Positions 36,903-44,673 of a stretch of DNA of 64,000 bases are shown here, in pieces. This DNA is from an uncultured Arachnia sp. (lineage in GTDB: Bacteria > Actinomycetota > Actinomycetes > Propionibacteriales > Propionibacteriaceae). The stretch spans positions 1 to 64,000 of the forward strand of contig CANLSH010000019.1 of the NCBI GenBank assembly GCA_947493705.1, given 5' to 3'. Position 1 is the first letter of the stretch. Each line of letters opens with the position of its first letter. A program made the translations under genes and the position numbers. Under the pieces are notes generated by a model. That model did not search any database. It was not told where the DNA came from and was given only the letters and a program-made list of their open reading frames with translations.

Positions 36903-39105
36903 GAGCGTCATCATCTACCCCAAGCAGGACAAGCTGCTCGACTCGTCGATCAAGCAGAAGGCCTACACCTTCCTCGAAAAGCTGTCCCACGACGACTCGG
37001 CGCCCGGCCTCCACGTCGAACCCATCTCCGGCGCCGCCGACTCGCGTGCCCGATCTGGCCGCGTGGACCAGCAGTACCGGGCGCTGCTGTTCAAGCTGAC
37101 CACCGCCACCTCGACCGCGTACGTCGTCCATGGCATCTACAACCACGACGACGCCTACGACGTCGCTCAAAAGGTGGTCCTGACCATCAACCCCATCAAC
37201 GGGCTGCCCGAGTACAACCAGCTCGATGCCCCGGTGCCGAAGCAGGCACCACCGGTGGTGGTTCCAACCCAGCACCTCGCGTCGGAACCGCTGATCGCCT
37301 TCAGCGCCGAGGACCTCACCGTCTGCTTGGGCATCCCGCCCTCCACCGCGCAGCAGGCTGTGGCGCTGACCTCCAAGGAGGCGATGACCAGCTTCACCAG
37401 CACACTGCCGGAGTGGCAGGGCCTGGCGCTGTTGCTGCTGGCGGACGGCGAGCCCATCACCCAGATCCAACAGGAGCTGGAGCTGATGAACCGACCAATG
37501 AGTCACGATGAGGCCGCAGCACGGTTCACCGATCCCCAGCCAGCCAGCGACAATGACCTGCTGGACAGCTTCGACCACCCCAGCGCCCAGATGGGCTTCG
37601 CCAAGCTTGCGGGCGCCGACGAACTGCGCCGCGTCATCACCGGCGGCGACTTCTCCGCCTGGCGCGTGTTTCTCCACCCCCAGCAGCGACGCTGGGTACA
37701 GGGCAACTGGAAAGGCCCCTACCGGATCTCCGGCGGTGCCGGGACCGGCAAGACCGTCGTGGTCGTGCACAGGGCACGTCGGCTGGCCGTCGAGGACCCG
37801 GACCTTCCTATCGTCGTCACCACGTTCACCACCAACCTGGCGGCCGAGCTCGCGCGCAGCCTTGAACGGCTGGATCCCGAGCTCACATTCCCGAATGAAC
37901 TCGGCGCACCGGGCCTCCACGTCAAAGGGATCGATGCCCTAGCCCGTGCCGTACTGCAGTCCGCCGGGGCGGACGTCAGCTCCGCCGTCGATGAGGTGAT
38001 CGGTGTGGGCCGCACGGACATAGGTGGCCGCACCGACAGCGACGCCGCGTGGCGCCAGGCCGTCCTACGTGCGGGAGAAGGACTGGACGAGAAGCTCCGC
38101 AGGCCCGCATTCCTGCAAGCCGAGTACGAAATGGTGATCCTGCCGCACCGCATCACCCAGCTGGCCGAGTACCTCAAGGTGGCACGCACCGGACGCGGGG
38201 TGCGGCTGTCGCGGTCGGGGCGCAAGGCTGTGTGGGCGGTCGTCGAGGCCTACCGGGACGCCGCCCGCGAGGCCGGGACCTTGGACTTCGCCGAAGCCGC
38301 CTCCATTGCGGCCGCGCATCTCGAGACGACGGGGGAGCGGCCGGCCCGGCACGTGTTGGTCGATGAGGGGCAGGACTTCAAGCCCTGTCACTGGCAACTG
38401 GTTCGTGCCCTCGTGGCCGAGCAGCCCGACGATATCTTCATCGCAGAGGACGCACACCAGCGGATCTATGGCCAGAAGCTGGTGCTCTCCGCCTACGGCA
38501 TCCGGACGCAAGGACGCTCCCGAGGGCTGCGCCTCAACTACCGCACCACCGAGCAGAACCTGGCGTGGGCGGTGGGCGTCCTCACCGGGCAGGAGGTCAT
38601 CGACTCCGAGGGCGAGGCCGAGACCATGGCCGGCTACTACTCGGCCCGTACCGGCCCCAAGCCGGTGCTGCGCTCCTTCGCGACGCTCACCGCGGAGCTG
38701 GACCACGCTGCTCAGCTCGTCGGTGCCTGGACGCAGTCGGGTAAGGTCGCGCCGGAGACAGTGGCGGTGCTCGTCCGCGACCGGGCCACCCGTGACCGCG
38801 TCGTCTCCGGACTTGGGGAGCGTGGCGTCGACGTGCGTGCACTGGAGGCCGGGGCCATCAAGCCGGGCCACCCTGTGGCCCTGACCATGCATCGCGCCAA
38901 GGGTACCGAGTTCACCAAGGTGTTGCTGTTCGGGCTGAACCGGGATTCCATCCCTATGGGCTTGGGGGCGTACGACTACGACGCCGAGGAGATGAACGCC
39001 GCCGAGCTCAGGGAACGCTCGCTGCTCTACGTCGCCGCCTCCCGCGCCCGCGATGAACTGGTGGTGTCGTGGAGTGGATCAGCGAGCCCGCTGCTGCCGG
39101 AGTAG
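36895..39105 (+). CDS. RelE-like domain fused to UvrD/Rep-type superfamily 1 helicase
   Basis: 736 residues. Residues 1-90 (IYPKQDKLLDSSIKQKAYTF, RVDQQYRALLFKL, AYVVHGIYNHDDAYDVA) have the size and pattern of a RelE/ParE toxin fold. A linker of about 180 residues follows, then a UvrD-like helicase: HPQQRRWVQ (Q motif), ISGGAGTGKTVVVVHRA (Walker A, near 279), VDEGQDFKPCHWQL (motif II, near 488), LRLNYRTTEQN (motif IV), TMHRAKGTEFTKVL (motif V, near 663) and LLYVAASRARDELVV (motif VI). The start overlaps the helicase stop by eight bases, placing it in the same operon. It occupies the place where DISARM has the phospholipase-D nuclease DrmC. Whether the RelE-like part cuts RNA or only binds it is unknown. 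Confidence 0.8.
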   Translation: MPESVIIYPKQDKLLDSSIKQKAYTFLEKLSHDDSAPGLHVEPISGAADSRARSGRVDQQYRALLFKLTTATSTAYVVHGIYNHDDAYDVAQKVVLTINPINGLPEYNQLDAPVPKQAPPVVVPTQHLASEPLIAFSAEDLTVCLGIPPSTAQQAVALTSKEAMTSFTSTLPEWQGLALLLLADGEPITQIQQELELMNRPMSHDEAAARFTDPQPASDNDLLDSFDHPSAQMGFAKLAGADELRRVITGGDFSAWRVFLHPQQRRWVQGNWKGPYRISGGAGTGKTVVVVHRARRLAVEDPDLPIVVTTFTTNLAAELARSLERLDPELTFPNELGAPGLHVKGIDALARAVLQSAGADVSSAVDEVIGVGRTDIGGRTDSDAAWRQAVLRAGEGLDEKLRRPAFLQAEYEMVILPHRITQLAEYLKVARTGRGVRLSRSGRKAVWAVVEAYRDAAREAGTLDFAEAASIAAAHLETTGERPARHVLVDEGQDFKPCHWQLVRALVAEQPDDIFIAEDAHQRIYGQKLVLSAYGIRTQGRSRGLRLNYRTTEQNLAWAVGVLTGQEVIDSEGEAETMAGYYSARTGPKPVLRSFATLTAELDHAAQLVGAWTQSGKVAPETVAVLVRDRATRDRVVSGLGERGVDVRALEAGAIKPGHPVALTMHRAKGTEFTKVLLFGLNRDSIPMGLGAYDYDAEEMNAAELRERSLLYVAASRARDELVVSWSGSASPLLPE

Positions 39106-39173
39106 TGATCATTTGGTTACCGTGTCGCTATTCGGTGCGAGATGATTAGCTAACCAGAAAGGCTGGAGGCGTC

Positions 39174-40340
39174 ATGGATTCCAATGAAGAAGCTGTCGTT
39201 GTTCCGCTCGTGCCAGTGAGTTCGGATCTGAGCACTGAGGCAATGCTCCGTATGCTGATGAACCGCGATGCACTGCTGATCACTCCTGCTCCCGCCGCCA
39301 CCACGAACGTTCCTTCTGGCTTGGTCGCCCAAAGCACAGGTGCCTTCGCAAAGGCGATCAGCCAAGCGGCTGGACAACTTGGCCGTTCTGCACCACCCGA
39401 CGGCCTCTACCGCGTGATCATGCCGACCGGCTCAGTGACACGTGACCTCATCCCCGCAGTTGGGGGTGGGTTCCGCGGAATTGTTCGTGCGGCGGGATCG
39501 ACGAAGATCGGCGGTCAGGTGCGGCTGGTACCTGCTGTGGCTGGTGTCGGTGCCACAGTCGCGGCTGGGCCACTCATCGCAACCGTCGGGCTCGCCGTGG
39601 CCGGCGAGATGCTGGCGCAGCACCAGACGCACAAGAAGCTCGACGGGATCAAGAACGCGCTCCTTGGGATTCAGGCTCAATCAGACGACCGGGAGCGCTC
39701 GGTCTTGTTCACCGCTACGCAACAGACGCGTAAGGTGGCCGGATACCTGCTTGATCAAGCACACATTCCCTCAATTTCATCGGCCGCCCACGCATTCGGC
39801 GATCTGGACACCTTGACGAACACCTACATCGACCGGCTCGACCGCTGGCTCAACGTCGCTGAGAAGTATGCGGGTGCGGATCGTGTTTACGCCCCCGAAC
39901 TGTTGACCGCACTAGTGAACAAGCGTGACAACCCAACACAAAATTTTGAGCAGATGGTTGCTCGGACTTACGAAGCACTCGCATTACGGGCACGGGTCGT
40001 GGTCTTGGAGAAGATCGCTGCCGAGTTCTCGAACCCGGATCGTTCGCTGCCTCATGTAGAGAGCGTCCTCCGTGGTGAGTTGGCGAAAATTTCTGAGCGA
40101 CAAGCCCAACTCGTAGGACTCGTCGACGATCTCAGCGTGTTACAGATCGACTCGAGCAGAGTGCCCGTTAGATTCGCAGGAAAAGGCACGCTCGGCGCTC
40201 GTACAAGCTTCAGCCGACTCGCGAGGGCGCTGCATGCGGCTCCCGACGGGTTGCCTCTCCTGACCGACTCCGACCAAAGCGTTCTCGACTTGGCTCCGGT
40301 CTCCGAGGGCTTGTCGGTTGTGACGCCCATGAAGAGTTAA
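39174..40340 (+). CDS. Unknown protein at the end of the defence locus, glycine/alanine-rich hydrophobic segment
   Basis: 388 residues, no family recognised. A polar N-terminus (residues 1-95) leads to a hydrophobic stretch LVPAVAGVGATVAAGPLIATVGLAVAGEML (about 118-147, quoted here only as AAGPLIATVGLAVAGEML in its core) that could cross a membrane. The remainder is predicted by eye to be mostly helical with possible coiled coil (THKKLDGIKNALLGIQAQSDD, RVVVLEKIAAEF). GGAGG lies six bases before the ATG. The 69-bp gap after the helicase gene may hold its own promoter. As last gene before attR it could be an effector of the defence locus or independent cargo. Confidence 0.6.
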   Translation: MDSNEEAVVVPLVPVSSDLSTEAMLRMLMNRDALLITPAPAATTNVPSGLVAQSTGAFAKAISQAAGQLGRSAPPDGLYRVIMPTGSVTRDLIPAVGGGFRGIVRAAGSTKIGGQVRLVPAVAGVGATVAAGPLIATVGLAVAGEMLAQHQTHKKLDGIKNALLGIQAQSDDRERSVLFTATQQTRKVAGYLLDQAHIPSISSAAHAFGDLDTLTNTYIDRLDRWLNVAEKYAGADRVYAPELLTALVNKRDNPTQNFEQMVARTYEALALRARVVVLEKIAAEFSNPDRSLPHVESVLRGELAKISERQAQLVGLVDDLSVLQIDSSRVPVRFAGKGTLGARTSFSRLARALHAAPDGLPLLTDSDQSVLDLAPVSEGLSVVTPMKS

Positions 40341-40630
40341 CCGGCTCTCTACGAGTGGTCACGCATGGTCGCTCGTTTCGGAGGCGCCCCATTACGTCTC
40401 CACTTCCGCTGGTGTGCTTCAGCCAACATGGAGGAGTTAGTCCGGGAGGTCGAATCGGTTGCCACCGTAGGGCACCAGCCAAAAATGAGTCGACCCACGG
40501 CGATCGCCGTGGTCTTGCGCTGGCGATCTTCGCTCCGTTTCCGCGTGAGCAGGGCTTTGCGCTACTGCACGTATAGTGCACGGTCAGAGAAATCGTGGCT
40601 TCAAATGCACTCTGACTAGGTGTTTTAATC
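40341..40630. other. Island right-end intergenic with palindromes
   Basis: No gene is recognised. It contains the perfect 18-bp palindrome CCACGGCGATCGCCGTGG (40495-40512) and an inverted repeat TGCAC-GTATA-GTGCA (40566-40580). Being next to attR, these may be recombination-protein sites or transcription boundaries. Confidence 0.45.
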
Positions 40631-40653
40631 GTCGGGGCGACAGGACTCGAACC
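40631..40653. other. attR: tRNA-Pro 3' end at the right island boundary
   Basis: Exact match to 6640-6662. The copy here is part of the intact tRNA gene, so integration preserved the tRNA. Confidence 0.88.
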
Positions 40654-40704
40654 TGCGGTCTCCTGCTCCCAAAGCAGGCGCGCTAGCCACTACGCTACGC
40701 CCCG
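40632..40704 (-). tRNA. tRNA-Pro (anticodon UGG)
   Basis: The minus strand folds as a cloverleaf: acceptor CGGGGCG paired with CGCCCCG, discriminator A, anticodon arm CCTGC-TTTGGGA-GCAGG with anticodon TGG at loop positions 3-5, and T-arm GGTTCGAGTCC. CCA is not encoded. The 3' end is the island attachment site. Confidence 0.93.
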
Positions 40705-40762
40705 ATTGCCCACCGCGGTGGGCCCAGCACACTCTACTGCAAGCGTGCCGGGGGCCACCAAC

Positions 40763-41146
40763 TCAGGCAGTCGCCGCAGGTCTGTCCAGCAGTGCAGAGA
40801 TGGCGGCCGAGGCGATGCTGATGATGATGGAGCCGAGAACAGCCCACCAGAAGCCATCCACCTCGAAGCCGAAGCCCAGGCTGGTCGCCAGCCATGCGGT
40901 CAGCATGAGCATGAGGGCATTGATGACGAACATGAACAGCCCCAGCGTCAAAACTACGAGGCAGGCGCCGGCGATGGTCACCAGGGGACGGACGACGGCG
41001 TTCACCAATCCGAAGATGATGGACACGACGATGAGTGTCCCGACCTTCCCTCCGGTGGTCTCCGCTGTGAGGCTGATGCCGGGAAGCAGCCACACAGCCA
41101 GCGCTGTGGCAAGGGCCGAGATGATGAGTCGAATAATCAAGTTCAT
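40763..41146 (-). CDS. Small membrane protein of the phage holin superfamily IV (YvlD-like)
   Basis: 127 residues with four hydrophobic segments: LIIRLIISALATALAVWLLP, TLIVVSIIFGLVNAVVRPL, CLVVLTLGLFMFVINALML and FWWAVLGSIIISIASAAIS. The NAVVRPL and LGLFxFVINALML patterns are typical of Phage_holin_4_2/YvlD-family proteins, which are chromosomal membrane proteins in many Gram-positive bacteria and not evidence of a prophage. The ATG at 41146 follows CTGGAG. It lies just outside the island, next to tRNA-Pro. Confidence 0.85.
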   Translation of the reverse strand: MNLIIRLIISALATALAVWLLPGISLTAETTGGKVGTLIVVSIIFGLVNAVVRPLVTIAGACLVVLTLGLFMFVINALMLMLTAWLATSLGFGFEVDGFWWAVLGSIIISIASAAISALLDRPAATA

Positions 41147-41512
41147 GTCTCCAGCCTGCCATGTGGGGAGGCCTATGCGGCTCCTGTGGTCCTGTGCCGG
41201 TTGTCTGCGCTCCCGACGGCTTCTTCGCCACCAGTACGTTCTGCCTTTGCTCCGAGACCCCCGGGACCCACGGTGTCTCATCGAGATTCGCCGTCAGTGG
41301 GAGCGCGCCGCAGGAATCCATGGCGCTTTCGGTGGAAAGGCCGCCGGCTCGGGGGGCAGTGGGAAACCTTGCTTCCGCTACGGCGGTCGGATGCCAAGAC
41401 TGCCGGTTCGTCTCTTCCGTACCCGGAACCGAAGGCAGTCGCGCATCGGGTATGTCTGCCCGCAGGAGGTTCTGGAGTGTGCGCACCTAATCCGTGAGGG
41501 TAGATCGCCGCA

Positions 41513-41526
41513 AACGTTTCAACGTT
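41513..41526. promoter_or_regulatory. Two overlapping AACGTT cores, candidate LacI-type operator
   Basis: CAAACGTTTCAACGTTCCAA holds AACGTT at 41513-41518 and 41521-41526. The first resembles TGAAACGTTTCA in its right half. It lies about 450 bp upstream of the transporter start, which is far unless a promoter is nearby. Confidence 0.4.
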
Positions 41527-41762
41527 CCAATTTGGTGACGTGCCGTCGTCTGTGTTCCGGACTCCGCGCGAGTATCGGGTGGGTCCCAGCGCCACGGCAT
41601 CCCGGCGCGGCAAGATGCGTGCGTCCTTGTCCGGACCGGGGAAGCGCCGGGCGTTGACCAGTCACGACGTGAATCGGTCGAGGCACTGCTTACGAGGCAA
41701 AGTGTGGAACCTGACCATATGGCAGCGAGCCGGGGACTGACGATCGGTGAAGATCACATAAT

Positions 41763-41774
41763 TGTAACGATTCA
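41763..41774. promoter_or_regulatory. Candidate LacI-type operator of the ABC operon
   Basis: TGTAACGATTCA differs at two positions from the TGAAACGTTTCA pattern suggested by the sites before rhaI/lacI and rhaB. It lies about 200 bp before the binding-protein gene. Confidence 0.4.
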
Positions 41775-41805
41775 GTGAGATGCTCTAGCATGGCCACGGT
41801 CGGCG

Positions 41806-41849
41806 CGATATCGTCTTCTGCAACGCTGATGTGAAGCAAGACGATATCG
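41806..41849. promoter_or_regulatory. 12-bp inverted repeat with CGATATCG cores
   Basis: CGATATCGTCTT (41806-41817) and AAGACGATATCG (41838-41849) are perfectly complementary with a 20-base loop. Each arm contains the 8-bp palindrome CGATATCG, so it could be a pair of protein sites or an mRNA hairpin in the leader. Confidence 0.45.
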
Positions 41850-41972
41850 TCTACGTCATCCCAGTGGAGGGGGTCAGTATCACGGCGTTGTGGCGGGTCG
41901 AGATGCCCGGGAAGCTGCAAAAAGTTCAGCCATGTTCGACGAACGTGGCATCTCAATGAAGAGGAGACTCAG

Positions 41973-43028
41973 ATGGTGATGAAGAGACTGTTAGCCAGTA
42001 TGGCTGTCGGGGCCTTGGCAGTGGCTGGTTTGGCGGGCTGCACCGAGCGCGGCACGGAAACCACGGGTGACGCGGCTGCTGGTGGGACGGATGCAACAGC
42101 CCCGGCGGGAGGCGAGGAATTCACCGTTGCTTTCGTTCCGAAGATTCAAGGTATTCCGTACTTTGAGGCAATGAACACCGGTGGGCAGGCTGCAGAGGAA
42201 GAGATCGAGGGCCTCACGTGGCAGTACCAAGGACCGACGACGGCGGATCCTGCTGCCCAGTCCGACATTGTGCGTTCGATGACCCAGCAGGGCGTCGACG
42301 CACTGATCGTGGCTCCCAACGATCCGGATTCGCTGGCGCCCATCATGCAGGAAGCACAAGACGCGGGCATCAACGTCGCGACCTCGGATACCGACGCCCC
42401 GAACTCCGTGCGCGAGGTCTTCGTCGAGCAGGCGAGCGCTGAGGCGATCGGCCAGACCACGGCCGACACTCTGGCCGAAGCGATGGGTGAACAAGGAACC
42501 GCAGTCATCGTCTCGTGTGGCGAGACCGCGGAGAACCTGAACTCCTGGATCGAAGTGGAGATGGCCCGCTTTGCCGACGAGTATCCGGATATCACGCTGC
42601 TGCCGACCGTGTACGCAGGTGAGGACCAAGCGCAGGCCACACAAATGGCCGCTGACCTCATGAACGCCAACCCCGATCTGACCGGCATCATCGGGCAGTG
42701 CACCACGTCGGCCCCCGGCGTCGCGCAGGCCGTGCGTGATGCAGGCCGCATCGGTGAAGTCTTCACCGTCGGCGTCGGAACACCCCAGGCGATGCTGCCC
42801 TACCTGGAGGACGGATCCTCCAGCGGCTCAATCCTCTGGGATGTCGAGAAGCTCGGATACCTGACGGCATGGGCGGGTGCCCAGTTGGTCCAGGGCAATG
42901 AGTTTGAAGCTGAGCCCGAGGTGGGGTTCGGCATCGAGGAAGCCACCTACGACGCTGAAACCAAGACCCTGTTGCTCGGGCCGCCGCTCGTCCTCACTGA
43001 GGAAAACGCAGGAGACTTCGACTACTGA
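41973..43028 (+). CDS. rhaS: Sugar ABC transporter substrate-binding lipoprotein, probable rhamnose type
   Basis: 351 residues. A lipoprotein signal peptide (MKRLLASMAVGALAVAGLAGC, lipobox LAGC with Cys near residue 23) is followed by a Thr/Gly-rich linker and a Peripla_BP_4 fold: VAFVPKIQGIPYFEAMNTGG, DALIVAPNDPDSL, IIGQCTTSAPGVAQAV, SSGSILWDVEKLGYL. This resembles RhaS and LsrB (rhamnose/AI-2) binding proteins. It is anchored outside the membrane and delivers sugar to the downstream permeases. GAGGAGA precedes the ATG. First gene of a five-gene operon whose order (SBP-ATPase-permease-permease) matches rhaSTPQ. Substrate is inferred from order and from the rhamnose genes later in the window. 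Confidence 0.72.
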   Translation: MVMKRLLASMAVGALAVAGLAGCTERGTETTGDAAAGGTDATAPAGGEEFTVAFVPKIQGIPYFEAMNTGGQAAEEEIEGLTWQYQGPTTADPAAQSDIVRSMTQQGVDALIVAPNDPDSLAPIMQEAQDAGINVATSDTDAPNSVREVFVEQASAEAIGQTTADTLAEAMGEQGTAVIVSCGETAENLNSWIEVEMARFADEYPDITLLPTVYAGEDQAQATQMAADLMNANPDLTGIIGQCTTSAPGVAQAVRDAGRIGEVFTVGVGTPQAMLPYLEDGSSSGSILWDVEKLGYLTAWAGAQLVQGNEFEAEPEVGFGIEEATYDAETKTLLLGPPLVLTEENAGDFDY

Positions 43029-43107
43029 TCGATTGACGACTGTCTGGTCGTGCCCGGTCCGCTACGGCGATCGCGGCACGACCCGGCAGGTCCGGACCGG
43101 GAGTGAC

Positions 43108-44673
43108 ATGACGAGTGGAGCTTTGCAGTCGAGAAAGACCAGCGACGAGCCACGGCTGCGAATGGTGAACATCACCAAACGCTTCGGCGGCGTACGCGCT
43201 ATCAGGGACGCTGACTTCGAGTTGATGGAAGGCGAGGTCAATGCACTCGTTGGTGAGAACGGTGCTGGCAAATCGACGTTGATCAAGATCATCGCCGGCG
43301 CCGAGACGGGTGACACCGGAACGATGACGTTTGAGGGCAATGAGGTGACCGTGAGGTCGGCCTCGGACGCCATTGACCTCGGAATCGCCACGGTCTACCA
43401 AGAGGCGCAGCTCTTCGGGCAACTGACGGTGGCGGAAAACATCTTCCTGGGACGAGAACTGACCAACGGTGGCCGCGTGGACTGGGCGGCCCAGAACGAA
43501 CTCGTCGTTGACCTCCTGAGGCGGATCGGCTTGCCCGAGCACTACTCCTCGGTCCATGTCGAGAAGCTCTCGACTGCTGAACAGCAACAGGTCTCCATCG
43601 CCAAGGCACTTGCCGGTGAGGCCAAGATTCTCATCCTCGACGAACCCTCCGCCATCCTCACAGACGCGGAGATCGAGACGCTGTACAAGGCAATTCGCGC
43701 TCTCACCGCCTCCGGGGTGTCCATCATCTACATCACTCACCGCCTAGATGAGCTGTTCGAGATTGCCGACGTTGTTACCGTCATGCGCGACGGTCGAACG
43801 ATCGGTACCTATGACATCGATCACCTCACGCTGGGCGTCGTCGCGGAACTGCTCGTGGGCAAGGAGTTCACCGCCTCGGAGGCAGCCATCCAGGAAGGTG
43901 AGGCGGGCGACGTCGTCCTCGAGTTGGAGGGAATCTTCAGTGGGCATGCGTTCCACAACATCAACCTCACCGTGTCCTCGGGGGAGGTGGTGGTGCTCTA
44001 TGGCCTTGTGGGCTCCGGGACCACTGAGGTGGCCAACAGTGTCTACGGCATGCGCGACATCAGCAATGGCACCATGCGTCTCAAGGGCCAGCCATACGCA
44101 CCCCACTCCGCCGAGCAGGCACAATCGGCGGGTGTGGCGATGGTGCCCGCCAACCGAAAACTCGAAGGGCTGTTCTCGTTCCAGCCGATTTCCTTCAACA
44201 TCTCAGTAGGTCACCTCGGTCTGCTGCGCAAGTTCCTCGGCTGGATGGATGTTCGGCGGGAGCGGAAGATGACCAACGACTTGATCGAGGAATTGGCGAT
44301 CAAGACCCCCGGCGCGGAACAGAAGGTCAGCAATCTCTCCGGCGGTAACGCCCAGAAGGTGGTCATGGGGCGTGCCTTGGCGGAACAGCCCACCCTTCTG
44401 GTGCTTTCCGAACCGAGCCAAGGTGTGGACATCGGTGCGAAGGAGGAGATCTATCGCATTGTCGAGCAGCTGTGTGCCGACGGTGCCGCGGTTCTGGTGG
44501 CCTCGTCCGATCTCGGGGAGGCCATTCGGATAGCTGATCGACTCATCGTCATGCGCAATGGTGAGCTGTTTGCCACCTTTGGACGCAACGCTCGACAGTC
44601 CGACGTTCTGGCTGCGGCCTCAGGTGCGGTGTTGGATGAGGCCGGGCACACAGCAGAGGGAGTCACACCATGA
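43108..44673 (+). CDS. rhaT: Sugar ABC transporter ATP-binding protein (double ATPase)
   Basis: 521 residues with two ABC domains, as in RbsA/RhaT. First half: GENGAGKSTLIKI (Walker A), EKLSTAEQQQVSIAKAL (signature region), ILILDEPSAILTD (Walker B). Second half: VLYGLVGSGTTEVANS (degenerate Walker A), NLSGGNAQKVVMGRAL (signature), LLVLSEPSQGVDIG (Walker B, with Ser-Glu). In this family one nucleotide site is often degenerate. It energises the two downstream permeases. The ATG at 43108 follows GGGAG and is the first good start. Its end overlaps the next gene as ATGA. Confidence 0.85.
   Translation: MTSGALQSRKTSDEPRLRMVNITKRFGGVRAIRDADFELMEGEVNALVGENGAGKSTLIKIIAGAETGDTGTMTFEGNEVTVRSASDAIDLGIATVYQEAQLFGQLTVAENIFLGRELTNGGRVDWAAQNELVVDLLRRIGLPEHYSSVHVEKLSTAEQQQVSIAKALAGEAKILILDEPSAILTDAEIETLYKAIRALTASGVSIIYITHRLDELFEIADVVTVMRDGRTIGTYDIDHLTLGVVAELLVGKEFTASEAAIQEGEAGDVVLELEGIFSGHAFHNINLTVSSGEVVVLYGLVGSGTTEVANSVYGMRDISNGTMRLKGQPYAPHSAEQAQSAGVAMVPANRKLEGLFSFQPISFNISVGHLGLLRKFLGWMDVRRERKMTNDLIEELAIKTPGAEQKVSNLSGGNAQKVVMGRALAEQPTLLVLSEPSQGVDIGAKEEIYRIVEQLCADGAAVLVASSDLGEAIRIADRLIVMRNGELFATFGRNARQSDVLAAASGAVLDEAGHTAEGVTP

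Larger units (their letters stand above)
6640..40653. mobile_element. 34-kb genomic island integrated at tRNA-Pro(UGG)
   Basis: A 23-bp direct repeat occurs at 6640-6662 and 40631-40653. The right copy is the 3' end of an intact tRNA-Pro gene and the left copy is a fragment of it. A tyrosine integrase gene starts about 160 bp inside the left repeat, followed by an excisionase-like gene. The island carries a MobF relaxase but no type IV secretion genes, so it looks like an integrative mobilizable element. Cargo is almost entirely antiviral or toxin-antitoxin type. Confidence 0.85.
41147..41972. other. Long intergenic region upstream of the first ABC operon
   Basis: Open frames exist at 41161-41490 on both strands, but no family, ribosome site or neighbour supports them. 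The right half carries regulatory-looking sequences (listed separately) and must contain the promoter of the ABC operon. Confidence 0.4.

Noticed and set aside
40763-41146. Prophage holin, hinting at a prophage
   Set aside because: The protein belongs to the holin superfamily IV/YvlD group common on chromosomes, and no other phage genes are near.
41161-41490. Candidate gene in the gap before the ABC operon
   Set aside because: Both strands are open here, but there is no ribosome site, no family resemblance and an odd Cys/Ser-rich composition.
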